A stretch of DNA of 64,000 nucleotides from NCBI RefSeq assembly GCF_024790395.1, contig NZ_JAJISC010000001.1, positions 496,001 to 560,000 on the forward strand, in the 5' to 3' direction. The notes beneath the pieces are model-generated. The model was not told the DNA's origin. It ran no database searches and saw only the letters and a list, made by a program, of their open reading frames with translations. Source of the DNA: Halomonas dongshanensis. Lineage in GTDB: Bacteria > Pseudomonadota > Gammaproteobacteria > Pseudomonadales > Halomonadaceae. Positions 28,040 to 36,233 of the stretch are shown in pieces (the stretch's first letter is position 1; each line of letters opens with the position of its first letter). Both the position numbers and the translations under genes were made by a program.

Positions 28040-28615
28040 TCACGCCGCCAGGGCGAAGTCGAAGTCGCTGGCAGCAACACCGGTAACGGATGCCGGAATG
28101 GCATCGCCGAGGATGCCTGCGTCTTCAAGCACTGCCAGCAAGCCGCCACTGGTGCCAGTGCCAGCACTATCGTCGGCACCGTTCACCGAACCGTTCATCA
28201 GGCCCCAAATGATGTCGTGCACTTCGTTACCACGGCCATCATGGCTGGAAACGATGGGATCATCGAAGGTGAAGGTGATGAAGTCGTTGATCACTTCCCC
28301 ATTATTAAGGCCCGCACCCAACGTAAGCCCCGTCAAGGTGCCCGTCAGTGCATGGTCAGCGAAGTTATAGGAAAGGCTGCCAGTGGCGGAGAAAGCGAAG
28401 TCGCCATCATTGTTAGCCATAGCGTAAGTATCGCCCGCCAAGCCTGAGCTAACTCCGTTGGTGAAGAATCCTCCAGTATTGATACCACCTGGGTTATCGT
28501 TGCTATGCTCCCCACCGGCTCCCTCCTTTTGAAACTCTGTTAACAGGAGTTCTAGCGTGCCGGTTGAAAACGTATCAGGGAAATAGGCTTCATCATAAGT
28601 ATAGCTAATGGACAT
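28040..28615 (-). CDS. hasA: HasA-type secreted heme-binding hemophore
   Basis: The 191-residue protein resembles HasA, a secreted protein that captures heme and hands it to HasR. GSLSYNFADHALTGTLTGLTLGAGL and VHDIIWGLMNGSVNG match the hemophore core. Candidate iron ligands are H37, in a glycine-rich loop (EHSNDNPGGINTGGFF), and Y83 with its partner H88. The Y83-H88 segment is shorter than the Y75-H83 segment of the Serratia protein. There is no N-terminal signal peptide; the C-terminus ends in DFDFALAA, the hydrophobic type I secretion signal. It sits between hasR and hasD, which supplies receptor and exporter. Hairpins lie on both sides of the gene. Composition is acidic and glycine-rich, as expected for an exported protein. 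Confidence 0.9.
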   Translation of the reverse strand: MSISYTYDEAYFPDTFSTGTLELLLTEFQKEGAGGEHSNDNPGGINTGGFFTNGVSSGLAGDTYAMANNDGDFAFSATGSLSYNFADHALTGTLTGLTLGAGLNNGEVINDFITFTFDDPIVSSHDGRGNEVHDIIWGLMNGSVNGADDSAGTGTSGGLLAVLEDAGILGDAIPASVTGVAASDFDFALAA

Positions 28616-28660
28616 TTTCAGTCTCCTTGATTTATCAATGTTGGCTTTGAGGCCGTGATT

Positions 28661-28735
28661 GGCAGATAACGTGAGTTATCTGCCCTGCATGCCCACTGGA
28701 TGGGCATGTTCGTTAGCAGCGCAGTCGTGCGCTGC
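28661..28735 (-). promoter_or_regulatory. Three consecutive perfect stem-loops between hasR and hasA
   Basis: Stem 1 is GGCAGATAAC/GTTATCTGCC (28661-28684, 10 bp, loop GTGA). Stem 2 is CATGCCCA/TGGGCATG (28688-28708, loop of 5). Stem 3 is GCAGCGCA/TGCGCTGC (28716-28735, loop GTCG). Together they fill most of the 127-bp spacer. No T-tract follows stem 1 on the leftward transcript. Confidence 0.85.
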
Positions 28736-28742
28736 GATTAAA

Positions 28743-31700
28743 TTAAAAACGCAGTTCTGCCCCGGCCATTAGGGTGCGGCCCGCACCGTAACTCTTGGAG
28801 AAAATATCCGAGTAGCCGGTCACGTAGTTGCGATCACGCACGTTAAGCATGGTGGCGCGTAGAAGCAGGTTAGGGCTGACTTGGTAGCTGGCGTAGAGGT
28901 CCCATGTGGCGTAAGTGGGCCAGAGGTCGAAATCGAAATCTTTTGGGCCGCCGCCTGCGCTGTAATTGAGGCGTGTGCCTACATCCAGGCGCTGATCTAA
29001 CCAGCGGGTACCGAAGGTGAGGCTGCCGCGATCCATGGGCAATTGCCGGGCGCTGTTCATACCGATGACATCGATGCCGCAATAGGTCAGATCATCTCTC
29101 ATGGCTTCATAAGAGTCGTAGCCAGCCTCGATGGCTTCGTAGTGGGCGTCAGAGTAGTTTCCGTTCTCATCCGGTATATCTTCGCGGATATTACCGCTGC
29201 CCAAAGGATAGATCTTCTGGCAGAACTGATTATCGCTACCCAGTACATGTGTGTAGTTAGCTTGGGCATACCAATTTTCAGCGTCGTAATCGATCTCCAG
29301 CTCTAAACCACGGAAGTTCATCGGTAGCAGGTTGGGCACGAACATGGTGTGGCCCAGCCCTCCTTGCTGCCCTGGCATCACGTTAACCATAGAGGTGATC
29401 AGGTAGTTATCCACGCGGGTGTCATAGTAGGAAAGCTTGCTGAAAAAGCGGTCTCCATCGCGAAAGAGGTCTTGGGCAGTAAAGTTGGCACCTACGTCCC
29501 AACTGCGCGAGGTTTCCGGTTGTGCGTGGGGATTAGGGAATAACACTGCAAAAGGGTCACCTGGGTGGCTGCCCTGCATCAAGGTTTCGGTAAGTGCCGG
29601 TGGCCGCCAGCCACGGCCCCAATTAGCAAATAGTTCGACGTTCCCATTGGGGCGGTAGGCCGCGGATAACGTTGGCAGCAGCTTATCCATGCTGTTATCG
29701 ACATCGTAATCTTGCATCACGGTATCCGATAACCAAGTAGGTTCGTAACGCCAGCTTGTCTCATAGTCGATCATTGATGTTGGATCGTTGACGTAACCTT
29801 CCCAAGTCGGAATATCATCGCAAGCTGTCTGTCTTTTTTGCTCTGGAATGATAGTACTGACGCAGTTGGATCTCCGAGTCCTCAGACCGCTTTCAGCTCT
29901 TCTTAACGCTCTTTCGTAGCGGTTATGGTATGTCCACTCTACTCCAGGCAACTGTGTTGACCCCTTAAGCTTGTAGTAGTCGTAACGAAGTCCGGCTGCC
30001 AGGGTGAAGGTCTCATCTTCCCACTGTAAGTTACCAAAGGCGCTGGCAATACTGCGTTCACCGTTGGGCTGCATGGTGTTTTGGCTACCGCCAAACTGTC
30101 GCCCGCCGCGCTCTTGTGTCGTCGTCGATTTACCCTTGTCGATGAAGTACTCGATACCATGGTTGGACGAAAATCCGTCGATTCCGCCTAGTGAAAAGCG
30201 CGCGGTATTTTCCAGCGTAAAGCCGTAGGTATCGATTTCAGTGCGGTTATTGTTATCGAGACCTGCTCGGCAAGCGTTGTAGTAACTATCCTGCACTGGA
30301 TTGGTTTCGCAGACGCCAATCATCCATGCCAGATCAGTCATGTTGGTGCCGCCTTGAATCACCGGCCTGCCCGCTTCGATATAGCGGTTCCCCTCGGTAG
30401 AAACGAAATAGGCATTCGCTTCGAGGTTGATCAAAGGCGATTCAGGGTTGAGGTTATAGCGCAGGCTGACCGAATCGGAGGTGGTATTGGCATCGCCAAA
30501 GCGGCGCCAGGCATTATCGCCGTCGACTACCTCTCCGGCTCGTAAGACCTGCCGATCAGAGACGTTGTTATAAGAGAGCTCGGTGCCTAAGTAGGAAAAC
30601 GTTAGCGACTGATCGTCATCGATATGAAAACGCGCTTTGAACAGGTTCGAGTCCTGCTCGTTGTCGGTAAACCGCACGCGCTCTACATCTTGCTGAATTT
30701 CTTGGTGAAATTGATCCTGCACGCCGACCGTCAGGAAATCGTAATTAGGGCGCCGACGGCCAGGGGCATATTCGCCGAAGTTGCGGTTGCTGCGGGCCGC
30801 CAGGAGTTCCAAACGGTCGCCAAAACGTCCCGCCACGGCGGCGCTGCCGATGAAGTTGACCCCATTGCTACGGCCACCGACGCCGGTCATGCCGCGTAGG
30901 CGTACACCGATATCGTTGCCGGGCAGTAGCACGTCGTCCACATCGATGGTGCGAAAGTTAGCGCTACCGGCAATGGCCCCGGCGCCATGAACGCCGGTAC
31001 TGGCCCCTTTCTCGATGACGACATCCGACAATAACTCAGAGTCGACATACATGGTGCCATTGCGCTGTTGGTGACCGTTTTCGTTGAAGTTCTGGCGCAT
31101 GCCATCGATCATCATGTTGACGCGGCCAAAGTCCTGCATGCCACGAATATTGACCGAAAGCCCCGGGTCTTGGGCATTGATGGCGCTGTAGACGCCTGGC
31201 GTATCTTGCAACATATCCGCCGCGTGGCGCGGTGGCGTACGATCAATCTGCTCCCGACTAATCACACTCACCGAGCGCGGCTCGTAGTAGACCCAGTCGT
31301 CGTTTAGGCGGTCGGCTTCGACGGTAACGGTGCTGAGGGCTGCTTCGCCGCCAGCGGCGGAAACGGCGCTGGGGGAGAGGAGCTCTATCGAGCGGGGGTT
31401 GCGGTAAACGGCGGTGAGAGAAGAGTCGGCTAGAAGCGTTTGAAGGGCTTCTGCGGCGGTCATGTCGCCTTGCAGCGCCGGGGCCATGCCCTCGATGGGT
31501 TGGCCATCTTCGCGAACCACGGAGATTTGGGTGAGCGCGGTAAACTGGCCCAATGAGTAGAGCAAGTGCTGTTCAGGGAAATCGAAGCTATAGCGCTGTT
31601 GTACGCCTTGCGAGGCAGGCGCACCAGCGGCCGCAGTGCTTTGTGCCTGCGCAGAGGCAGTCAACAAGCCAACCATGACGGCGAGCGTGGTGCGCCTGAG

Positions 31701-31772
31701 TAACGTTCGCGGCGGCGACAGTAGTGCCTGGGCCAGCGGGCGGCGTTGAAAACCCTGATTCATGAATGCCAA
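28743..31772 (-). CDS. hasR: HasR-type TonB-dependent heme/hemophore receptor with signalling domain (1)
   Basis: A 1009-residue outer-membrane receptor. After a signal peptide (to about residue 44) comes an STN signalling domain (residues 60-130, YSFDFPEQHLLYSLGQFTALTQISVV), a TonB-box-like STVTVEADRL near 145, the plug with ISREQIDRTPPRHAADMLQDTPGVYS and VNIRGMQDFGRVNMMIDGMRQNF, and a 22-strand barrel ending in aromatic F. The RPPALTE and NPHAQPE motifs correspond to the FRAP/NPNL boxes of heme receptors. The STN domain implies signalling to a FecR-type anti-sigma factor. It heads the hasRADEF transcript behind a Fur box. The start may be M1 or M4. Confidence 0.92.
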   Translation of the reverse strand: MAFMNQGFQRRPLAQALLSPPRTLLRRTTLAVMVGLLTASAQAQSTAAAGAPASQGVQQRYSFDFPEQHLLYSLGQFTALTQISVVREDGQPIEGMAPALQGDMTAAEALQTLLADSSLTAVYRNPRSIELLSPSAVSAAGGEAALSTVTVEADRLNDDWVYYEPRSVSVISREQIDRTPPRHAADMLQDTPGVYSAINAQDPGLSVNIRGMQDFGRVNMMIDGMRQNFNENGHQQRNGTMYVDSELLSDVVIEKGASTGVHGAGAIAGSANFRTIDVDDVLLPGNDIGVRLRGMTGVGGRSNGVNFIGSAAVAGRFGDRLELLAARSNRNFGEYAPGRRRPNYDFLTVGVQDQFHQEIQQDVERVRFTDNEQDSNLFKARFHIDDDQSLTFSYLGTELSYNNVSDRQVLRAGEVVDGDNAWRRFGDANTTSDSVSLRYNLNPESPLINLEANAYFVSTEGNRYIEAGRPVIQGGTNMTDLAWMIGVCETNPVQDSYYNACRAGLDNNNRTEIDTYGFTLENTARFSLGGIDGFSSNHGIEYFIDKGKSTTTQERGGRQFGGSQNTMQPNGERSIASAFGNLQWEDETFTLAAGLRYDYYKLKGSTQLPGVEWTYHNRYERALRRAESGLRTRRSNCVSTIIPEQKRQTACDDIPTWEGYVNDPTSMIDYETSWRYEPTWLSDTVMQDYDVDNSMDKLLPTLSAAYRPNGNVELFANWGRGWRPPALTETLMQGSHPGDPFAVLFPNPHAQPETSRSWDVGANFTAQDLFRDGDRFFSKLSYYDTRVDNYLITSMVNVMPGQQGGLGHTMFVPNLLPMNFRGLELEIDYDAENWYAQANYTHVLGSDNQFCQKIYPLGSGNIREDIPDENGNYSDAHYEAIEAGYDSYEAMRDDLTYCGIDVIGMNSARQLPMDRGSLTFGTRWLDQRLDVGTRLNYSAGGGPKDFDFDLWPTYATWDLYASYQVSPNLLLRATMLNVRDRNYVTGYSDIFSKSYGAGRTLMAGAELRF

Positions 31773-31787
31773 GCTCCCTTGCTAAGT

Positions 31788-31800
31788 AATGATTATCATT
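31788..31800. promoter_or_regulatory. Fur box upstream of hasR
   Basis: AATGATTATCATT is a perfect 6-1-6 palindrome centred 22 bp before the hasR ATG, matching the Fur consensus arms. It implies iron repression of the has operon. Confidence 0.8.
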
Positions 31801-31936
31801 CATTACTAATAACGATTGAAAGCCTGACCTTCCTCATAGGTTTTTCTGGTTATTTACAAATTATTTTTCAACCAGTTGAATTTAAAGAGATTAATTTTCT
31901 ATTTTTTGTGCGAAAAAAGTCGGAAACACAGGGTGA

Positions 31937-31954
31937 GCAGGCCTGTTGGCCTGC
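31937..31954 (-). terminator. Possible terminator after the second DUF454 gene
   Basis: GCAGGCC (31937-31943) and GGCCTGC (31948-31954) form a 7-bp stem over a TGTT loop. A run of six T on the leftward strand lies only some 20 nt further, so termination is uncertain. Confidence 0.45.
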
Positions 31955-31986
31955 CTTGAGGCTTAGGTGAGAAGTGAATGTTGGCT

Positions 31987-32430
31987 TCAGGACTCTGCCT
32001 CTACCGCCGTGGGCTCCGGCCGGGTTGCCAACCATAGCGCTACGCTTGCCAGCAGCACGACGATGGCCCAGCGTAGCCAGCCTTCTCCCAAATGCCAAAG
32101 CAGCAGCATGGCGCTGGCGATGATGCTGCTTACCGCGACGTATTTGGCGCGCCGAGAAATAGCACGCTCGGTCTCCCAGTTCTTGATCAACGGCCCTACG
32201 TAGCGCCGCGAACGAATCCAAGCCTCGAAGCGCGGCGACCCTTTGGAGGCGCAGTAGACCGCCCCGAGCATGAACTCGGTGGTCGGCAGCAGCGGCACGA
32301 AAATACCGATGACCCCGATGCCAAAGCTCAGCGCGGCAAGCGCCACCCAAAGGGCGCGTACCAGCGGGCGGCGCGCGGGGGCACGCTTGCGTGTTCCCGG
32401 CGAGGAAGGCGAGATGGGCGTGTCATTCAT
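31987..32430 (-). CDS. DUF454 (YbaN-like) inner-membrane protein, copy 2
   Basis: This 147-residue copy is almost identical to the protein at 22741 from residue 28 on; only the N-terminal 25 residues differ. The frame is open to 32472, but ATG at 32430 gives an N-terminus aligned with copy 1. It lies 38 bp after the heme oxygenase gene at 32469, in the same direction, and 214 bp before the hasR promoter. Both copies therefore end heme gene sets, which hints at a membrane role in heme or iron handling; the family has no assigned function. Confidence 0.85.
   Translation of the reverse strand: MNDTPISPSSPGTRKRAPARRPLVRALWVALAALSFGIGVIGIFVPLLPTTEFMLGAVYCASKGSPRFEAWIRSRRYVGPLIKNWETERAISRRAKYVAVSSIIASAMLLLWHLGEGWLRWAIVVLLASVALWLATRPEPTAVEAES
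32013..32372 (-). repeat. Long direct repeat, copy B (DUF454 core)
   Basis: This is the partner of 22761-23120, at an offset of 9252 bp and without indels. Recombination between the copies would remove or duplicate the whole has locus. Confidence 0.88.
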
Positions 32431-32468
32431 ACGGCGTGGTTCTCTAGGCAGTGATACAACGTCCACCC

Positions 32469-33080
32469 TCAAAGTGGTGCGAAGATGGCCGTTAGGTCTT
32501 TAACGTATTGAAAAGCATCCCTAGCACCATGCAGGGCCTCGGTCGCTTGCTTTGCGGAGAGTGGCAGCGCATCGAGCTGGGCGGTAAAGCGGCGCCAATG
32601 TAGCCCACGGCCGGAATCGCTGGGAGCGAGGTGGCGCGCACCAAAGTTGACCGACAGGCCAAGCTGGTCGGCATACTTCAGCAAGAAGGCGGCACCCAGG
32701 TTCGAGCCCTCGCTAACATAAAGCCAGCCCACGGCGGCCGCGTGGGAGGGAATGGGCGGAGGCGCCAGTGGCGATGGCTTCAAGGTGGCGTCATCGAGAT
32801 TTAGGTCCTGGCAGTCCTGTACTACGGCCGCGTAACGGCAGCGTTCGGAGAGCCTTTCCAGCCAGTCATTGAGTGAGGGTTGGTGATACAGCGCGGTGGT
32901 CTGCTGCTGAAACCAATACTGCACCTGAAGAAACCGCCGATAACCTTCCAGGCTGGCAAAAGGCGACAGCGCCATGATCGCCTCATCGACCCGCTGGTGG
33001 GCATTATGGGTATCCAGCTTCAAGCGCTTGCTCAGCGGCAAGGTACCGTTTCCACGCGGCGGGTTTGGAAGTGTTTGCAT
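32469..33080 (-). CDS. hemO: Heme oxygenase (1)
   Basis: A 203-residue all-helical protein of the bacterial heme oxygenase family, which opens the heme ring to biliverdin, CO and free iron in the cytosol. LSKRLKLDTHNAHQRVDEAIM near residues 16-36 holds the proximal histidine candidates H25 and H28. The distal helix shows the glycine-rich VGWLYVSEGSNLGAAFLLKY near residues 116-135, and ARHLAPSDSGRGLHWRRF follows. Length is normal. It follows the second HasR-type receptor by 83 bp, across a hairpin, and precedes DUF454. A second heme oxygenase at 38128 is closely similar in its N-terminal half. Confidence 0.9.
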   Translation of the reverse strand: MQTLPNPPRGNGTLPLSKRLKLDTHNAHQRVDEAIMALSPFASLEGYRRFLQVQYWFQQQTTALYHQPSLNDWLERLSERCRYAAVVQDCQDLNLDDATLKPSPLAPPPIPSHAAAVGWLYVSEGSNLGAAFLLKYADQLGLSVNFGARHLAPSDSGRGLHWRRFTAQLDALPLSAKQATEALHGARDAFQYVKDLTAIFAPL

Positions 33081-33121
33081 GTAGGGACTCGCTATGGGTA
33101 AGAACGGAGGAGCACATCAAG

Positions 33122-33149
33122 CGCCCTTCATGCGCGTGTATGAAGGGCG
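33122..33149 (-). promoter_or_regulatory. Stem-loop between the second HasR-type gene and hemO
   Basis: CGCCCTTCAT (33122-33131) pairs perfectly with ATGAAGGGCG (33140-33149) over an 8-nt loop. No T-tract follows on the leftward strand; partial attenuation or transcript protection is likely. Confidence 0.7.
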
Positions 33150-33163
33150 TGTTTGTGGTGGGG

Positions 33164-36112
33164 TTAGAACTGCAGCTCTATCCCTGCCATTGCCGTACGT
33201 CCAGGGCCATAGGTGCGTGAGAAAATATCCGAATAACCTTGAACGTAATTCCGGTCGCGTAAGTTTTCGATAGAAGCACGCATAAGTAGATGGTCGTTGA
33301 AGCGGTAACTGGCGTAGAGATCCCAGGTGACATAGCTGGGCCAAATGGCATACGTGAAATCTTCAGGTTTACCTTCGGCGCTATAATTGAGGCGTGTTCC
33401 CATATCCAGCCTCTCATTGAACAAGCGTGTCCCTATTACCCAGCTTCCTCTATCCATCGGTACATTGCGGGCGCTGTTCATACCGTAGCCAGTGGCTTGT
33501 CCACCAGTTGCGCAGACCAACTGTTGATCAAGGAAGCTTTCGTAGGAGTCATAGCCGTTTTCGATGGCCCATTGATGCTCTTCGGTATAATTGCCTTGCT
33601 CGTCGGCCATATCAAACTGGGGCTGATGACTACCCAGTGGCCACCTTTCTTGGCAGAAACTTTGGTCACCGCCAAGTACATGGGTGTAGTTGAGGCGCGT
33701 ATACCAATTGCGGGCGTCGTAATCCAGCTCAAGTTCAATACCGCGAAAGTTCATGGGAAGACGGTTATTTATGAACATGGTGTTGCCCAACCCTGCGCCA
33801 GCAACCACGCCAGGCATTGCATTGGCCATGCTGGTAATAAGGTAGTTATCGGCGCGGGTATCGTAGTAGGTCACTTTACTGAATAGACGGTCATCGTCTT
33901 TCAGTAATCCCTGAAACACGGTATTAAAGCCCACTTCCCAGCTACGAGAGGTTTCAGGATCTGCATAGGGATTTGGGAACATAATGGCGAAGGGGTCGCC
34001 GGGGTGGCTGCCCTCCATTAACGATTCAGTCAGCGCTGGTGGGCGCCATGATTCGCCCCAACTGGTGAACAGCTCCAACCAATCCGATGGACGATAGGCT
34101 GCCTGCAGCGTCGGCAGCAGTTTATCCTCACGATTATTGACCTCATACTCGTACATCCCATGCTCCGCAACATAACCAGGAGCGTATAGGCCACGGTTAA
34201 AGATTGTGTCGTAGGTGCCAGCATCACGCATTCGCTGCTTGGCTTCCTCGTCAAACTTTTGATCAAACCTCTCCTGACGAGTTAGGTAGTTCCATTGCAC
34301 GCCGGGTACACGGGTATCGCCTTGAAGGCGGTAATAGTCGTAGCGTAGGCCTCCACCGAGTGTCCAAGTATCGTTTTCCCACACTAAATTACCGAAGGCA
34401 CTGGCAATGCTGCGTTTTCCATTAGGCTGAAGCGTATTGTCGGATACCGTGATGGAACTGCCACGTCTATCATAGGCAGTACTGGACTCCCCGCGATCTT
34501 GAAAATACTCAATACCATGGTTAAAACGAAAACCATCAACCCCACCAAGGGAAAAGCGAGCGGTATTCTCAAGTGCTAACCCGTAAGTATCGATACTGGT
34601 TACGACATTAGATCCCAGACCCGCTTCACACTCCTCGCGCCAACTGTCGGGAAAAGGTGTCGATGAACAAAGACCAATGCTCCAGGCCGTTTCGGTCATG
34701 TTGAGGTCGCCCACCATGACGGGGCGACCCTCTTGGGTATAACGCTCGTTATCGGTAGAAACTCGATAGACTCTCGCGTTTAGGTCAACCAAGTCTGATT
34801 CAGGATTAAAGGCATACTCGAGCCCGATGGACTGTGACGTCGCCTGAGCATCACCGCGTTTCTGCCATGCCTCTTCGCCATCGAGCGCGCTGCCATCAGC
34901 GGGATTAGTAATCCGGCGATCAGAAACATTGTTGTAGGAAATTTCGGTATCCAGGTAGGTAAACTGCAGCGACTGATCTGGTGTCAGGTTCCATCGTGCT
35001 TTGAAAAGGTTTGAGTCCTGAGTCTGGTCACTGAATTTAACGCGATCTACCACCTGCTCTCCATCACGGCGAAAGTCATTGCCATCCTGTACACCGCTAA
35101 GAAGCCAGTCGAAGCTTTCCTTCCTGCTTCCCGGCGAATATTCCCCCAAGCTGCGCTGACTTCGGGCGCCCAGCAACCCCAGGCGGTCATCGGCGAAACG
35201 CCCTGCAACCGCGACACTGCCGATAAAGTTGACCCCGTTACCTTCGCCGCCTAGCCCTGTATTGGCTCGGATACGGGCACCAACATCATTGTCATCCATA
35301 ATGATGTCGTCATAGTTCAAAGTACGAAAGTTGGCGCTACCGGCAATGGCTCCTGCTCCGTATACGTTGGACGAAGGGCCTTTCGAAATTACGACTTCAC
35401 TAAGCAGTTCCGAATCGACATACATGTTGCCGTTACGTTGCTGGTGAGCATTCTCGTTGAAGTTCTGGCGCATACCGTCAATCATCATATTGACGCGGCC
35501 AAAATCCTGCATACCACGGATATTGACCGATAGCGCGGGATCTTGAGTATTCACCGCGCTGTAGACACCTGGTGTCTCGATCAGCATGTCGGCGGCATGT
35601 CGAGGCGGTAAGCGATCAATCTGCTCCCGGCTAATCACACTCACCGAGCGCGGCTCGTAGTAGACCCAGTCGTCGTTTAGGCGGTCGGCTTGTACGGTAA
35701 CGGTGCTTAAGGCGGTGTCGCTTGCAACCGTTGCGGAGGTGGCGGCGTGTGAGCCGCTGCCTTGCTGTAGCGTGTAGCCGCCCTGAATGGGCACGATGTA
35801 GAGATCGTTGCCTTCCAGCAGACGCGTTAGAGCGTCTTCTTCGGTGTAGTACCCCGACAGCCCTGGCGATGCGCGGTTAGCCGTGTAATCGGCCGGGTAG
35901 CTCAGCGTAACGCCCGCTGTGGTAGCGAACTGGCTTAGGGCTTGGTCGAGCGCGCCGGGCGCAATGTCGTAGGCGGTGAAGGGAATCTCTTCGCGCGTGG
36001 CGTTGGGCGCTCCCTGCGCAAGGGCAGGAAGAGGGCCTAGCAGCAGGCTGCAAAGTGCCAACCTTATGGCCTGGGTAAGCCGCTTGGGGCGTAAGGGGGT
36101 TGGGGGTGTCAT
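33164..36112 (-). CDS. HasR-type TonB-dependent heme receptor with signalling domain (2)
   Basis: This 982-residue receptor is a paralogue of HasR at 28743. It has a signal peptide ending near GPLPALAQG, an STN domain (IPFTAYDIAPGALDQALSQFATTAGVTLSY), the TonB-box-like STVTVQADRL, the same plug motifs and a barrel with WRPPALTESLM and NPYADPETS. The STN half differs strongly from the first receptor, while the TonB-box/early plug DNA is nearly identical. The frame opens at 36193, but ATG 36112 gives a proper signal peptide. It follows a sigma/FecR pair, which it probably drives, and precedes hemO. No hemophore gene accompanies it; it may share HasA or take heme or hemoproteins directly. Confidence 0.9.
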   Translation of the reverse strand: MTPPTPLRPKRLTQAIRLALCSLLLGPLPALAQGAPNATREEIPFTAYDIAPGALDQALSQFATTAGVTLSYPADYTANRASPGLSGYYTEEDALTRLLEGNDLYIVPIQGGYTLQQGSGSHAATSATVASDTALSTVTVQADRLNDDWVYYEPRSVSVISREQIDRLPPRHAADMLIETPGVYSAVNTQDPALSVNIRGMQDFGRVNMMIDGMRQNFNENAHQQRNGNMYVDSELLSEVVISKGPSSNVYGAGAIAGSANFRTLNYDDIIMDDNDVGARIRANTGLGGEGNGVNFIGSVAVAGRFADDRLGLLGARSQRSLGEYSPGSRKESFDWLLSGVQDGNDFRRDGEQVVDRVKFSDQTQDSNLFKARWNLTPDQSLQFTYLDTEISYNNVSDRRITNPADGSALDGEEAWQKRGDAQATSQSIGLEYAFNPESDLVDLNARVYRVSTDNERYTQEGRPVMVGDLNMTETAWSIGLCSSTPFPDSWREECEAGLGSNVVTSIDTYGLALENTARFSLGGVDGFRFNHGIEYFQDRGESSTAYDRRGSSITVSDNTLQPNGKRSIASAFGNLVWENDTWTLGGGLRYDYYRLQGDTRVPGVQWNYLTRQERFDQKFDEEAKQRMRDAGTYDTIFNRGLYAPGYVAEHGMYEYEVNNREDKLLPTLQAAYRPSDWLELFTSWGESWRPPALTESLMEGSHPGDPFAIMFPNPYADPETSRSWEVGFNTVFQGLLKDDDRLFSKVTYYDTRADNYLITSMANAMPGVVAGAGLGNTMFINNRLPMNFRGIELELDYDARNWYTRLNYTHVLGGDQSFCQERWPLGSHQPQFDMADEQGNYTEEHQWAIENGYDSYESFLDQQLVCATGGQATGYGMNSARNVPMDRGSWVIGTRLFNERLDMGTRLNYSAEGKPEDFTYAIWPSYVTWDLYASYRFNDHLLMRASIENLRDRNYVQGYSDIFSRTYGPGRTAMAGIELQF

Positions 36113-36233
36113 GGACGCTACCTTGAATGCGAAAGGGCGACATCTTGTGTGTCGGCTCACATAACAAGACGAATGAAAATGAAAATCAGACACCCCTGAG
36201 ATGAATTTTTTATCCCGCGTTGTTATCGCGCGC

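Noticed and set aside
28679..28742. Intrinsic terminator between hasR and hasA
   Set aside because: The stems are perfect, but the AT-rich tail lies on the wrong side for leftward transcription, so they are reported as control or stabilising structures instead.
22741..32430. Composite transposon flanked by the DUF454 repeats
   Set aside because: The repeats are coding genes without transposase, terminal inverted repeats or target duplications; simple duplication and recombination explain them better.
36113..36233. FecI-type promoter before the second HasR-type gene
   Set aside because: GAAAAT-like and TGTCT-like elements exist, but not in the right order, strand and spacing; no promoter is claimed.
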